Below are positions 34,668 through 46,557 of a stretch of 64,000 nt of DNA, one piece after another. The DNA lies in the NCBI RefSeq assembly GCF_910596095.1, contig NC_056534.1:38005588-38069587 (forward strand), in the 5' to 3' direction. The stretch is from Thunnus maccoyii (taxonomy: Eukaryota; Chordata; Actinopteri; Scombriformes; Scombridae). Position numbers and translations under genes: made by a program. Each line of letters opens with the position of its first letter. Position 1 is the first letter of the stretch. The notes under the pieces are model-generated. The model was not told the origin of the DNA. It did no database searches and was given only the letters and a program-made list of their open reading frames with translations.

Positions 34668-35491
34668 AGATGCAGAAAAACTAGTCCACACATTCGTGTC
34701 CATTATTATACACATAGTATATTATGTATATTGGATGAAGCCAGAAAATATGACCAGTGAAAGACACAAAAGGCCAAATAACATGTATAGTTGTTTTGTT
34801 ATTGTTTTTTCCTGCCTGACTGTTGAATGTTAAAATCATTTCATCGTCAGTGTAGTTTTCTGTGTTAATAAGAGGAAGGACACAAAGACATAATGTTGTG
34901 TGGAAAATATTAACATTTATTGTGTTTGTGGAATTGTTCATTTCTACTGACCAAATAGATTGAACCAAAGTTCATTTAGACTTTCACATGAAAATAAAAT
35001 TTGATTTGCTAATTACACAAAATAGACATCTGTGCATGCTGAGTCAGCAGCTTTGAGGAGAAGAGGAGGGGACAGGAGAAGAGCAGAGCAGCACCAGGAT
35101 ATCACAGTAACAGATATCAAACCCTCTCACATATTTACAAAATATATACTCCTTTTTTCCACTGTGGAAAGTACAATCTCAGGTCCAGAGCTGCTGACAC
35201 CACTTCATAAGAGAGGCAAGAAATGCAAAGGAGAGTTTCAGAGAAAAAAAGCGACGGCAGGGTGAAGAAAAGTAGAAAAGGACGAGGGAGAATTGGTAGA
35301 AAGGCAGGGGGCAAATAAAGTGCACGAGACAAATGAGAGATCTGGATTTTATTTTCCAGGTCAGACCTCTAAATCATCAAAGGCTGCCTTCTCTCCAGAG
35401 CACACAAGTTGTAGATTTTCAGCTGCTTTTCAACAGTAGGAACACATGAGGGACAATAATGGCAGTAGGGGTAAAGGCAGAGGAAAGAGGT

Positions 35492-35850
35492 CTAAAGAAT
35501 TCCGTATTTCGCCAGGTCGCTGAGCTCCATGTCCCCGAAGGCTTCCCATGGGCACACCACTGTGATGTCTGTGCCGAGACCCTCCATGCCGGGGATGTCG
35601 TCTCCGAATCTGAATGGATAAGACACAAAGCTCTGATGAGTTCAAACTGAGGGACACGAGGAAACGTTTTGCTTTGGGAAGTGAAAGTAAATCTAAAATA
35701 GCAGATAAAGAAAAGACTTGTGATCTTAAATCCATCTTACCCCTTCTGGCCTGGTTTAGGGGCCTTGCTCTTGAATGTGCGAGCAGCCCTCTGCTTGAAT
35801 TTAGGAGGTGCCTTCTTGTCGGCGGGAGTTGCAACAGCTGCGTCTGACAT
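35492..35850 (-). CDS. pde6h: Cone PDE6 inhibitory gamma subunit, copy D
   Basis: Coding exons 35850-35741 and 35609-35492 give 75 residues, [13 protein letters not shown] at the start and KYGIL at the end. The last residue is Leu instead of the Val of A-C; this end contacts the PDE6 catalytic pocket in known gamma subunits. The coding sequence appears identical to E. The 3' flank has about 140 extra bases (near 35158-35300) not in B/C, marking D and E as a separate lineage. The reading frame, splice sites and promoter are intact. Confidence 0.9.
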
Positions 35851-36539
35851 TTTGTTCAGTTACTGGAAAAGAAAAAGACCAAACAACAAAATATATGAGT
35901 TCCCTGCAACTCTCAGGGGTTTTTAAACTTAGGCTTTAAACTTTTCTGTTTGCCACTATTCATCCATCCTGCAACTTTTACTCTCCTGTTGTATCTGTTT
36001 TATTTTTTATATCTTGTCTTAGTGTCTTTTTATGTCATATGTAAAGCACTTTGAATTGTTGATTAAAGGTGCTGAAAAAACTCCCCTTGTCCTTGTAGAT
36101 TCCTCTGCTACCATCAAACAATAATCTCCCCTCTGTAAAGGTGTCACCACTGTAAAATCATCCCCCACTATGACTCCCTAATGATTATTTCTCATCCACT
36201 TCAGCAAGCATGTCAACAACCAGACCAGACACTAAAATATACATGCTTAAAGATGTCAATTGAAAAAGTTATACAGACAAAGTTCAAAACTCTGAGTTGA
36301 TCCAAATCCATCAGTAAAAGAACCAACAGACATTGTTAAAACAGTGACAGTTGAACAGTACCAGCAGGAACTAGACCAGCACAAACTGCTCAAAAGTCTC
36401 AGTAAAAATCTCATTTCAGAAAAGTGAATATCTACTACTCTGTCTGAGCGGAATCAATCTCAAGCACTATATCTTATAAAAGCAGTAAAAGCCTCAGATT
36501 CTCAGCTGAAGAGCTGAGAAAAGTGTAGTTTCATCTCAC

Positions 36540-36660
36540 CTTCTGTAAAGGCTTCAAAGTGTCTGATGAGCTGGGAGGTTTCTCTCTCGTGGTCTTCCTC
36601 TCGCTGTCCAACTGTCCCTTTTTAATGTCGTCCGTGCTGGCTAATCCCCTCAGATGTTCA
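36540..36660 (-). promoter_or_regulatory. Promoter and leader exon of pde6h copy D
   Basis: GGCTAATCCCC on the plus strand near 36640-36650 (CRX/OTX-type in sense) and a TTTTTAA TATA-like box near 36619-36625. The leader exon ends at 36540 with donor AAG|GTGAGA on the minus strand. Confidence 0.62.
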
Positions 36661-37600
36661 TTCTGTCATTCTTTCATGTGCCAACTCTGCTCTGTCTAAA
36701 TCTTTATCAGCTCAGCCAAAAATAGATGAGATAAAGAAGAACACGATAGAAATACAAGGTATAGTTCAAGGTAGATATGTCTGTCAATGTGACAATTGAC
36801 AGTTTGGAGGAATACTGACTGACTAATTAGCTTCACTATCAAGTTGACGCCAAAAAAAAAAAAAAATCTGCTAAAAGACATTCATTGTTTATCTGTCACA
36901 GCCCACCACATACATCAGTATTTTACCCACTCAAACCTCTCTGAACTGTAACAACTGTCAGTTCAACACTCGTATTATATAGAGTAGAGCAACTACTAAC
37001 CAAATAATTGCAGGTCATGAAACAATGTCATAATTAATGTTGGTCACGTTGTATTTGTGGTGTGTTGTCACTCTATAGCTTTAGTTGAGTGAATCAAGTC
37101 AATTTGCATCGTGGGTAATGTAGGCGCCATATGTTGACCAGGATGAAGAATGTGTGGAATAAAAAAAACAACGTCACTTGTTCTGCTGCATCGATGTTTA
37201 GCCTTTTTTTAACTGTCCAACAATGCTATAAGAGTGCAATGCTAAATCAATACAATATCAGTTTTTGATGATGTATTTTTCTTAGGTGTTTGTGTTTTGT
37301 TTTGTTTTTTTTCCATTGGCCGCTGCAGCCTGTGGCTCTATTATAAAGATTTTGATGTTTCATATTGTGATACCTCACTAAGTTCTATGAATGAAATATT
37401 ATATTTTCAATAAAGTTGGTAGTGAGTGTTTGTCAGAGTTCAATACTTGACGTTAAAATAATAAACATACTGAAAAAATAAAACCAAACATACACGGCAT
37501 TCATTTGGTGCTCACACTTTTACAAAAAGGGAAGAAAAACACATTCAGGCAACTTATATTTAGTTTAAATTCTCCTGTTACTGATGATATCAATCTCATT

Positions 37601-39237
37601 CTACATAACAACAGTTTATTAGAGGATTTTCAGTCAGGATTTAGAGGCATCATAGCACAGAGACAGCACTGGTGAAAGTCACAAATGACCTCCAAATTGC
37701 ATCGGACCAAGGACTTCTCTCTGCATGTGTCTTGTTGGACCTCAGTGCTGCATTTGACACCATTGACCATCACATACTACTGCAGAGACTGGAACACTTA
37801 ATCTGCATTAAAGGAACTGCATTAAGCTGGATTAAATCCTATTTATCAGATCGATTTAAGTTTGTACACGTTAACAATTAATCCTCCATGCACGCAAAAG
37901 TTAGACACGGAGTTCCACAAGGTTGTGTGCTTGGACCAATGCCATGCACCTTATATATGCTTCCTTTAGGTAATATTTGGAAACACTCCATAAATATTCA
38001 TTGTTATGCAGATGATACCCAATTATATTTATCAATGAAGCCTGATGAAACCAATCAGTGAACTAAACTCCAAGCATGCCTTAAGGACATAAAGACCTGG
38101 ATGACCTGCAATTTTCTGCTACTAAACTCAGATAAAACTGAAGTTATTGTGTTTGGCCCTAAACACCTTAGAAACACATTATCTAATGATATAGCTGCTC
38201 TGGATGGCATTACCCTGGCCTCCAGCACCACCGTAAGGAATCTGGGAGTTATCTTTGATCAGGATATGTCCTTTAACTCCCACATAAATCAAATCTCAAG
38301 GACTGCCTTTTTTCACTTACGTAACAATGCAAATATCAGGCACATCCTGTCCCTAAAAGATGCAGAAAAACTACTTCACACATTTGTTACTTCTAGGCTG
38401 GATTATTGCAATTCCTTATTGTCCAGCTGATCCAGAAAGCAGCTGCACGTGTAATGACAAAAACTAGGAAAAGAGATCATATTTCTCCCATTTCAGCTTT
38501 GCTAGAACACTGCGCTCCCAGTATGCAGCTTACTGGTGGTTCCTACAGTCTTTATAAGTAGAATGGGAGGCAGAGCCTTCAGCTATCAGGCTCCTCTCCT
38601 GTGGAACCATCTTCCAGATTCAGAGGGCACACTCTCTACATTTAAGAGCAGGCTTAAAACCTCCTTTATTGATAAAGCTTATAGTTAGGGCCGACCAGGT
38701 CTTTGACCAGCCCCTGGTTATGCTGCTATAGGTCTAGACTGCCGGGGGACTTCCCATGATGCACTGAGCTCCTCTCTCCTCCTCCCCCTCTCCATCTGTA
38801 CGCATTCATGTATCACTAATGCATGTTACTAACTTCTTCCCTGGAGTTTTTGTGCTTTCTTGTCTCACAGGTTTCTATGGATCTTGATCGTGGACCCTCT
38901 AGTTATGGATTACATCGTCATTGTCGTGCCTCTCTGTGTCTCTCTCCCCCTCCCCCCCCCCCCTCCCCCTCCCCCTCCCCCTCCCTCTCTCAAACCAACC
39001 AGTCGAGCCAGATGGCCGCCCACCCAGAGGCCAGTTCTGCTGGAGGTTTCCTCCAGTTAAAGGGGAGTTTTTCCTTGCTGCTGTCACCAAGTGCTGCTCA
39101 TGGGGGGATGTTGGGTCTCTATAAATTAAAGAGTATGGTCTAGACCTGCTCTATATATCTATAATCAATATAAGTGCCCTGAGATAACTTCTGTTGTGAT
39201 TTGGCACCATATAAATAAAACTTAATTGAATTGATGT
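37601..39237 (+). mobile_element. 5'-truncated L2/Maui-type LINE in the palindrome 2 spacer
   Basis: Reverse-transcriptase pieces include [20 protein letters not shown], a [10 protein letters not shown] catalytic motif and SRLDYCNSLLSS. The characteristic 3' region follows (CTGGAGGTTTCCTCCAGTTA; GGGGAGTTTTTCCTTGCTGC), ending ATAAATAAAACTTAATTGAATTGA. Frames are interrupted. It is truncated at the 5' side in the middle of the RT. Confidence 0.88.
38941..38988 (+). repeat. (CCTCCC)n pyrimidine run within the LINE 3' region
   Basis: CCCCCTCCCC-like units of varying length. Confidence 0.85.
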
Positions 39238-40408
39238 TTTTAAGCTGTACCCTTTACAATATTATGACATTTAATGATAATATGTTATAGATTATCTCTT
39301 GTTAAGTTGTCTTGCTCCTTTAAAAATTAAAATGCCAGATTTCTATAACAGCTGATAACTTGATGTTAATTATCACTCAGCCTAATATGAGCTGTGTTTA
39401 TGCTGACATTAAAACTAAAACATCTCATAATGTATCATCTAGAATCTGATTGGCTGCAATGAGATTGATCTCATCAGTAACAGGAGAATTTAAACTAAAT
39501 ATAAGTTGCCTGAATGTGTTTTTCTTCCCTTTTTGTAAAAGTGTGAGCACCAAATGAATGCCGTGTATGTTTGGTTTTATTTTTTCAGTATGTTTATTAT
39601 TTTAACGTCAAGTATTGAACTCTGACAAACACTCACTACCAACTTTATTGAAAATATAATATTTCATTCATAGAACTTAGTGAGGTATCACAATATGAAA
39701 CATCAAAATCTTTATAATAGAGCCACAGGCTGCAGCGGCCAATGGAAAAAAAACAAAACAAAACACAAACACCTAAGAAAAATACATCATCAAAAACTGA
39801 TATTGTATTGATTTAGCATTGCACTCTTATAGCATTGTTGGACAGTTAAAAAAAGGCTAAACATCGATGCAGCAGAACAAGTGACGTTGTTTTTTTTATT
39901 CCACACATTCTTCATCCTGGTCAACATATGGCGCCTACATTACCCACGATGCAAATTGACTTGATTCACTCAACTAAAGCTATAGAGTGACAACACACCA
40001 CAAATACAACGTGACCAACATTAATTATGACATTGTTTCATGACCTGCAATTATTTGGTTAGTAGTTGCTCTACTCTATATAATACGAGTGTTGAACTGA
40101 CAGTTGTTACAGTTCAGAGAGGTTTGAGTGGGTAAAATACTGATGTATGTGGTGGGCTGTGACAGATAAACAATGAATGTCTTTTAGCAGATTTTTTTTT
40201 TTTTGGCGTCAACTTGATAGTGAAGCTAATTAGTCAGTCAGTATTCCTCCAAACTGTCAATTGTCACATTGACAGACATATCTACCTTGAACTATACCTT
40301 GTATTTCTATCGTGTTCTTCTTTATCTCATCTATTTTTGGCTGAGCTGATAAAGATTTAGACAGAGCAGAGTTGGCACATGAAAGAATGACAGAATGAAC
40401 ATCTGAGG

Positions 40409-40516
40409 GGATTAGCCAGCACGGACGACATTAAAAAGGGACAGTTGGACAGCGAGAGGAAGACCACGAGAGAGAAACCTCCCAGCTCATCAGACACTTT
40501 GAAGCCTTTACAGAAG
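40409..40516 (+). promoter_or_regulatory. Promoter and leader exon of pde6h copy E
   Basis: GGATTA at 40409-40414, then a TTAAAAA box near 40431. The leader exon starts near 40462 and ends at 40516 with donor AGAAG|GTGAGA. The next acceptor (TTTTCCAG) precedes TAACTGAACAAA and the ATG at 41206. Confidence 0.65.
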
Positions 40517-41205
40517 GTGAGATGAAACTACACTTTTCTCAGCTCTTCAGCTGAGAATCTGAGGCTTTTACTGCTTTTATAAGATATAGTGCTTGAGATT
40601 GATTCCGCTCAGACAGAGTAGTAGATATTCACTTTTCTGAAATGAGATTTTTACTGAGACTTTTGAGCAGTTTGTGCTGGTCTAGTTCCTGCTGGTACTG
40701 TTCAACTGTCACTGTTTTAACAATGTCTGTTGGTTCTTTTACTGATGGATTTGGATCAACTCAGAGTTTTGAACTTTGTCTGTATAACTTTTTCAATTGA
40801 CATCTTTAAGCATGTATATTTTAGTGTCTGGTCTGGTTGTTGACATGCTTGCTGAAGTGGATGAGAAATAATCATTAGGGAGTCATAGTGGGGGATGATT
40901 TTACAGTAGTGACACCTTTACAGAGGGGAGATTATTGTTTGATGGTAGCAGAGGAATCTACAAGGACAAGGGGAGTTTTTTCAGCACCTTTAATCAACAA
41001 TTCAAAGTGCTTTACATATGACATAAAAAGACACTAAGACAAGATATAAAAAATAAAACAGATACAACAGGAGAGTAAAAGTTGCAGGATGGATGAATAG
41101 TGGCAAACAGAAAAGTTTAAAGCCTAAGTTTAAAAACCCCTGAGAGTTGCAGGGAACTCATATATTTTGTTGTTTGGTCTTTTTCTTTTCCAGTAACTGA
41201 ACAAA

Positions 41206-41564
41206 ATGTCAGACGCAGCTGTTGCAACTCCCGCCGACAAGAAGGCACCTCCTAAATTCAAGCAGAGGGCTGCTCGCACATTCAAGAGCAAGGCCCCTAA
41301 ACCAGGCCAGAAGGGGTAAGATGGATTTAAGATCACAAGTCTTTTCTTTATCTGCTATTTTAGATTTACTTTCACTTCCCAAAGCAAAACGTTTCCTCGT
41401 GTCCCTCAGTTTGAACTCATCAGAGCTTTGTGTCTTATCCATTCAGATTCGGAGACGACATCCCCGGCATGGAGGGTCTCGGCACAGACATCACAGTGGT
41501 GTGCCCATGGGAAGCCTTCGGGGACATGGAGCTCAGCGACCTGGCGAAATACGGAATTCTTTAG
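41206..41564 (+). CDS. pde6h: Cone PDE6 inhibitory gamma subunit, copy E
   Basis: Coding exons 41206-41315 and 41447-41564 give 75 residues, with the same coding sequence as copy D ([13 protein letters not shown] ... KYGIL). An AATAAA signal lies in the 3' region near 41703. D and E are arranged head to head, so their promoters face each other across 3.8 kb that includes the LINE. E has the full LINE junction on its 3' side, while D has only 30 bases of it, so E may be the template of the pair. Confidence 0.9.
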
Positions 41565-42357
41565 ACCTCTTTCCTCTGCCTTTACCCCTACTGCCATTAT
41601 TGTCCCTCATGTGTTCCTACTGTTGAAAAGCAGCTGAAAATCTACAACTTGTGTGCTCTGGAGAGAAGGCAGCCTTTGATGATTTAGAGGTCTGACCTGG
41701 AAAATAAAATCCAGATCTCTCATTTGTCTCGTGCACTTTATTTGCCCCTGCCTTTCTACCAATTCTCCCTCGTCCTTTTCTACTTTTCTTCACCCTGCCG
41801 TCTCTTTTTTTCTCTGAAACTCTCCTTTGCATTTCTTGCCTCTCTAATGAAGTGGTGTCAGCAGCTCTGGACCTGAGATTGTACTTTCCACAGTGGAAAA
41901 AAGGAGTATATATTTTGTAAATATGTGAGAGGGTTTGATATCTGTTACTGTGATATCCTGGTGCTGCTCTGCTCTTCTCCTGTCCCCTCCTCTTCTCCTC
42001 AAAGCTGCTGACTCAGCATGCACAGATGTCTATTTTGTGTAATTAGCAAATCAAATTTTATTTTCATGTGAAAGTCTAAATGAACTTCGGTTCAATCTAT
42101 TTGGTCAGTAGAAATGAACAATTCCACAAACACAATAAATGTTAATATTTTCCACACAACATTATGTCTTTGTGTCCTTCCTCTTATTAACACAGAAAAC
42201 TACACTGACGATGAAATGATTTTAACATTCAACAGTCAGGCAGGAAAAAACAATAACAAAACAACTATACATGTTATTTGGCCTTTTGAGTCTTTCACTG
42301 GTCATATTTTCTGGCTTCATCCAATATACATAATATACTATGTGTATAATAATGCAC

Positions 42358-43975
42358 ACAAATGCGTGGACTAGTTTTTCTGCATCTTTTAGGGACAGGA
42401 TGTGTCTGATATTTGCATTGTTACGTAGGTGAAAAAAGGCAGTCCTTGAGATGTGATTTATGTGGGAGTTAAAGGACATATCCTGATCAAAGATAACTCC
42501 CAGATTCCTTACGGTGGTGCTGGAGGCCAGGGTAATGCCATCCAGAGTAGCTTTATCATTAGATAATGTGTTTCTAAGGTGTTTAGGGCCAAACACAATA
42601 ACTTCAGTTTTATCTGAGTTTAGTAGCAGAAAATTGCAGGTCATCCAGGTCTTTATGTCCTTAAGGCATGCTTGGAGTTTAGTACACTGATTGGTTTCAT
42701 CAGGCTTCATTGATAAATATAATTGGGTATCATCTGTATAACAATGAAAATTTATGGAGTGTTTCCAAATAATATTACCTAAAGGAAGCATATATAAGGT
42801 GCATGGCATTGGTCCAAGCACACAACCTTGTGGAACTCCGTGTCTAACTTTTGCGTGCATGGAGGATTAATTGTTAACGTGTACAAACTTAAATCGATCT
42901 GATAAATAGGATTTAATCCAGCTTAATGCAGTTCCTTTAATGCTGATTAAGTGTTCCAGTCTCTGCAGTAGTATGTGATGGTCAATGGTGTCAAATGCAG
43001 CACTGAGGTCCAACAAGACACATGCAGAGAGAAGTCCTTGGTCCGATGCAGTTAGGAGGTCATTAGTGACTTTCACCAGTGCTGTCTCTGTGCTATGATG
43101 CCTCTAAATCCTGACTGAAAATCCTCAAATAAACTATTGTTATGTAGAAAGTCACATAACTGATTAGAGACTGCTTTCTCAAGGATCTTAGAGAGAAATG
43201 GAAGGTTAGATATAGGTCTATAGTCGGCTAAAACACCTGAATCAAGAGTAGGCTTCTTAAGAAGAGGTTTAATTACAGCTACTTTAAAGGACTGTGGTAC
43301 ATAGCCTGTTACTAAAGACAGATTGATCATATCTAGTAAAGAAGTGCTAACTAAGGGTAAGGCTTCCTTAAGCAGCCTAGTTGGGATGGGGTCTAAGAGA
43401 CAGGTTGATGGTTTACATGAAGAAATTGTTGAAGTTAGTTCAGGAACGTTGACTGGAGAAAAACAGTCCAAATATATGTCAGGTGTTTCTAAGGTTCCTG
43501 TGTTTGGGGAGAGAACGGTGCCTGTTGAGGGCAGGAGGTGGTTAATTTTGTTTCTAATAATTAGAATTTTTTCATTAAAGAAGCTCATAAAGTCGTTACT
43601 ACTGAGAGCTAAAGGAATATATGGATCAATAGAGTTATGACTCTTTGTCAGCCAAAGTGCTGAAAAGAAAAGGAAGTTTTCATGATGTTTGCTTTAATTT
43701 GAAGGATTGGGAGTTTATACCATGGAGCTAACCTCTTTTGTTTATTATTGTCTTTTTTAGAGGGGAGATGGAGTCCAGTGTTATTCACAATGAGCCTGCA
43801 GCACTATCAACAAGATTATCAATTTGGGAGGGACTAAAGTTAACATAAGAGTCCTCTGTTGTATTGAGACATGGCATTGAAGGCTCTCTGGCTCCAGTTT
43901 ATTCTGGGTCTTGTATACTGAAATTCAACTGGTCACAGTGGGAACACAGAGAGAGACAAACGGAGTAGCATGAAG
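42358..43975 (-). mobile_element. L2/Maui-type LINE, 3'-truncated at the copy E flank
   Basis: On the minus strand it includes [60 protein letters not shown] and a [10 protein letters not shown] catalytic motif, all reverse-transcriptase blocks. It stops at KDAEKLVHAFV and joins gene-flank sequence, so the LINE 3' end is missing. Over about 780 bp it is a close inverted match to the LINE at 37601-38380. The 5' limit near 43975 is approximate. Confidence 0.87.
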
Positions 43976-43979
43976 AAAG

Positions 43980-44660
43980 TCTTTGCTAAGCTTCATTTGT
44001 TTATAGTTTTGTTTTTTCAATATTTTCATTATTTTGAAACCAACAAGTATTGAATTCCGACACAAACTCACCACTAAGTTTTTATAAAATGTGATGCGTC
44101 AGTCATAGTACTTCAAGAGGTATCACAATATGAGACAACATCTTTATACTCGAGCTATAAGCTGCAACAGCCAATGAAAGAAAATCAAATCACAAACAGC
44201 AAAAAGACAATTACATCATGCTGCTGATTTAGCATCGCACACTTATAACATTGTTGAACAAAAAAAAACCCCAAAACACTAAGATCAATGCAGCAGAACC
44301 AGTGATATTGTCTATTTTGTCAAAACCTGACGCCTACATTACCCACAATGCAACTCGATTTGACTACTATGGAGTGACTACATAGTAAAAATAAAGAATG
44401 ACCAACATTAACCATGAAGTTGTTTTACACCTACAATTATTTTTCATGTAAATAATTTATTTCCTGTTACTTTACTTCATAAAATGAAAGTGTTGAATTG
44501 ACAATTGTGACAGTTCAGAGGTGTGTGTGGGTAAAACACTGATGTACGTGGTGGGCTGTGACAGATACACAATCAATGTCTTTTCAGATTCTTTGGCTTC
44601 AACTTGATAGTGATGCTAATTACTGTCAGTCAATATTCTTCCAAAACTTTATCTCTTTGC
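43980..44660 (+). repeat. Diverged copy of the pde6h upstream flank
   Basis: Same order and orientation as 39590-40260 upstream of copy E (GGTATCACAATATGA, GCAGCAGAAC, TTACCCACAATGCAA, GGCTTCAACTTGATAGTGAT) but with many substitutions and indels. It breaks off before the promoter. It is probably the remnant of an older duplicate whose gene is lost. Confidence 0.75.
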
Positions 44661-44754
44661 ATGGTGCATTTCATCATACTGTGGGGGAACCTTAGAGGCA
44701 CCTTTGCAGTATTTTTTTGTCCTTGAGTTTTGTCCCAGTACACTAAACCCATCG

Positions 44755-44812
44755 TTAATGCTGATGTGGACACTATCCTTTAAGTTTCTATGCTTGCATA
44801 TTATTAAAAAAT
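44755..44812 (+). repeat. Short diverged copy of the flank 3' of copy B
   Basis: AATGCTGATGTGGACACTAT to GCATATTATTAAAAAA aligns with 27440-27500. It is another scrap of the duplicated unit. Confidence 0.55.
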
Positions 44813-44839
44813 GTATATTCACTCAAATGTTGAGACTAG

Positions 44840-45045
44840 GATTTCACTTATTCATTATGCATCTATTTATTGTTCATTAATTCACATCTGTGAGGACCTG
44901 TGTACTGACTGTCTCTGGTTTTTTGAGGGGTTTTTTGTTAGTTTTTTGTTATTTTTCTTATGCATGGTCTGGGTACACTGCCAAACTGAATTGCCCTTTC
45001 GGGATAAATAAAGTTGTCTGAATCAGAATCAAATTGTTAATATAA
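44840..45045 (+). mobile_element. 3' end fragment of a non-LTR element
   Basis: Ends with GAATTGCCCTTTCGGGATAA, then ATAAAGTTGTCTGAATCAGAAT, the type of tail seen in many fish LINEs. No coding part remains. Family not resolved. Confidence 0.5.
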
Positions 45046-45064
45046 ATATGACTTCAAGGATTCA

Positions 45065-46080
45065 AGAAGAAATAAAAAGGCAGGTTACCGCTGCCATGGC
45101 AATGAAACCTGCTCACTCACAGAGAATATAGACTGAACACCAGTTAACATCAAGTTGTCAGCTGTTACTGAAATCTTTCTTTAAAGAAGCAAGAAAACTT
45201 AATTGTTCTAAAAACACAAAATCATCATCAAATGATTTAACATTTTAAAAAGGTTCACTCCAAAAAAGTTAAAAACTGCAGGAGGAAGCACATAACAGAC
45301 ATCCAGTATGAAGAGGTTTGCAGTTGTAGTTATTTGGTGTTACATTACAGTACAGTACAACATGTACTGTATTCAAATTCTTTACTTAAAGGGCCACTCC
45401 GCTGATTTTATATATGAAGTTTGGTTTACGCGTCACAAAGAGTTCTGCTCAGCTGTGGAAACAGTAAAACAAACATATTCAATATGTTGGAGAATGGTCA
45501 GTATTTTATTATATATATATAATATTATTGCATTAATTATTACTGTATAGCATTTTACTGTTGTATTTGCTTACTTTCAACAAATGTATTCACTAATGAG
45601 CAGTTTAATCACATTATCTTGTTTTGTATGTAAAATCTGCAGAGTAGTAACCATAGCTGTCAAATTCATTTGTAAATAGTAAAATATTTGCTTCTCAGCA
45701 GTAGTGAAGTAGAAATTACTCAGTCCATATTGTATTTTGCAGAAACTGATGATATGTAATGAAATATTTAACAGCTGCTCTGGTAACATTTTAGGTAAAC
45801 AGCTAATGTTATACTGTAGTGTTGTTTGTGTCCGTCTTGCCCCCAGATATCAATGTGCATTTGTGTCAGTGCACCCATTAGCAGCTCGAGCCTTTAAACA
45901 GCGAGCGGACAAAGGGACGGTGCCTTGTGCAATGTGGCATGAACATAACAGACAGCAGCTCAAAACCTTTGGCCTCTTCATTATCGGGGTCCTCAGGGTG
46001 AATCGTGGGGCGATGGGAGAGCACAGAGGAGATGAGTACAGGGCCGTGTTTGAAGATTAAGGAGGAAGTGCAAAAGGAAA
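45065..46080 (-). repeat. Diverged inverted copy of the spacer segment, interrupted
   Basis: 45065-45355 and 45940-46080 match the reverse complement of 29404-29810. Landmarks are GCTGCCATGGCAA, GCAGGAGGAAGC, GAGTACAGGGCCGTGTTTGA and GATTAAGGAGGAAGTGCAAAA. About 580 bp of other sequence separates the two parts. It flanks pseudogene F. Confidence 0.7.
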
Positions 46081-46095
46081 AAGTTGAAAAAGTGC

Positions 46096-46516
46096 GTCTA
46101 AGTTACTCCATATTTCACTACTGTTACCAAAGACTTTCCGTGGGAAAACCTCTGTGATGTGAATATAAAAGTATTATCTCCAAATCTGATTTGCTTCAAC
46201 AAGATTGATCTCATCAGTAGCAGAAGAATTTATGTGAATATAAGTTGCGCAATAGACAAAACTTCATTTTTGATATTTTTTGAACAGCTTTTATGTAGAG
46301 TTCCTGTGTTTTACGCTAATTACGCTACATTAAAAGCCTGTTATACATATGAATACATTTAAAACATATAACATAAACAAATGAACAGCAACTTCCTCTT
46401 CTCTGTAAAACAGTAATTCTTCTCAGTAATTGTTGGCTTATGGGTATATGTATGTATATATATATATATGGGTATATGTATGTGTATATATATATATATA
46501 TATATATGGGTATATG

Positions 46517-46557
<41 letters not shown>

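Larger units (their letters stand above)
34668..37600 (-). repeat. Palindrome 2, left arm (contains pde6h copy D)
   Basis: Matches the reverse complement of 39458-42387. Paired positions sum to about 77056: start codons 35850/41206, leader donors 36540/40516. The outermost 30 bases (34668-34697) are LINE sequence. Confidence 0.9.
37601..39457. repeat. Spacer of palindrome 2
   Basis: It holds a LINE fragment (37601-39237), then about 220 bp (39238-39457) similar to the spacer segment near 29608-29720 in the same orientation. The order D flank, LINE, spacer segment, E flank parallels palindrome 1. Confidence 0.8.
39458..42387 (+). repeat. Palindrome 2, right arm (contains pde6h copy E)
   Basis: Reverse-complement partner of 34668-37600. 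The last 30 bases (42358-42387) belong to the LINE that continues to about 43975. Confidence 0.9.

Noticed and set aside
25471-42387. Interpretation of the palindromes as pure assembly error
   Set aside because: Not accepted because the arms differ at scattered sites, the two palindromes have different LINE and indel content, and flanks diverge at defined points. It cannot be fully excluded without long reads.
42222-43588. Long minus-strand open frames that look like a host enzyme
   Set aside because: They are reverse-transcriptase pieces of an L2/Maui-type LINE.
45410-45480. Apparent similarity of GTTTGGTTTACGCGTCACAA to the spacer at 29323
   Set aside because: Short and in the opposite orientation to the rest of the local spacer copy; could be chance, so not annotated separately.
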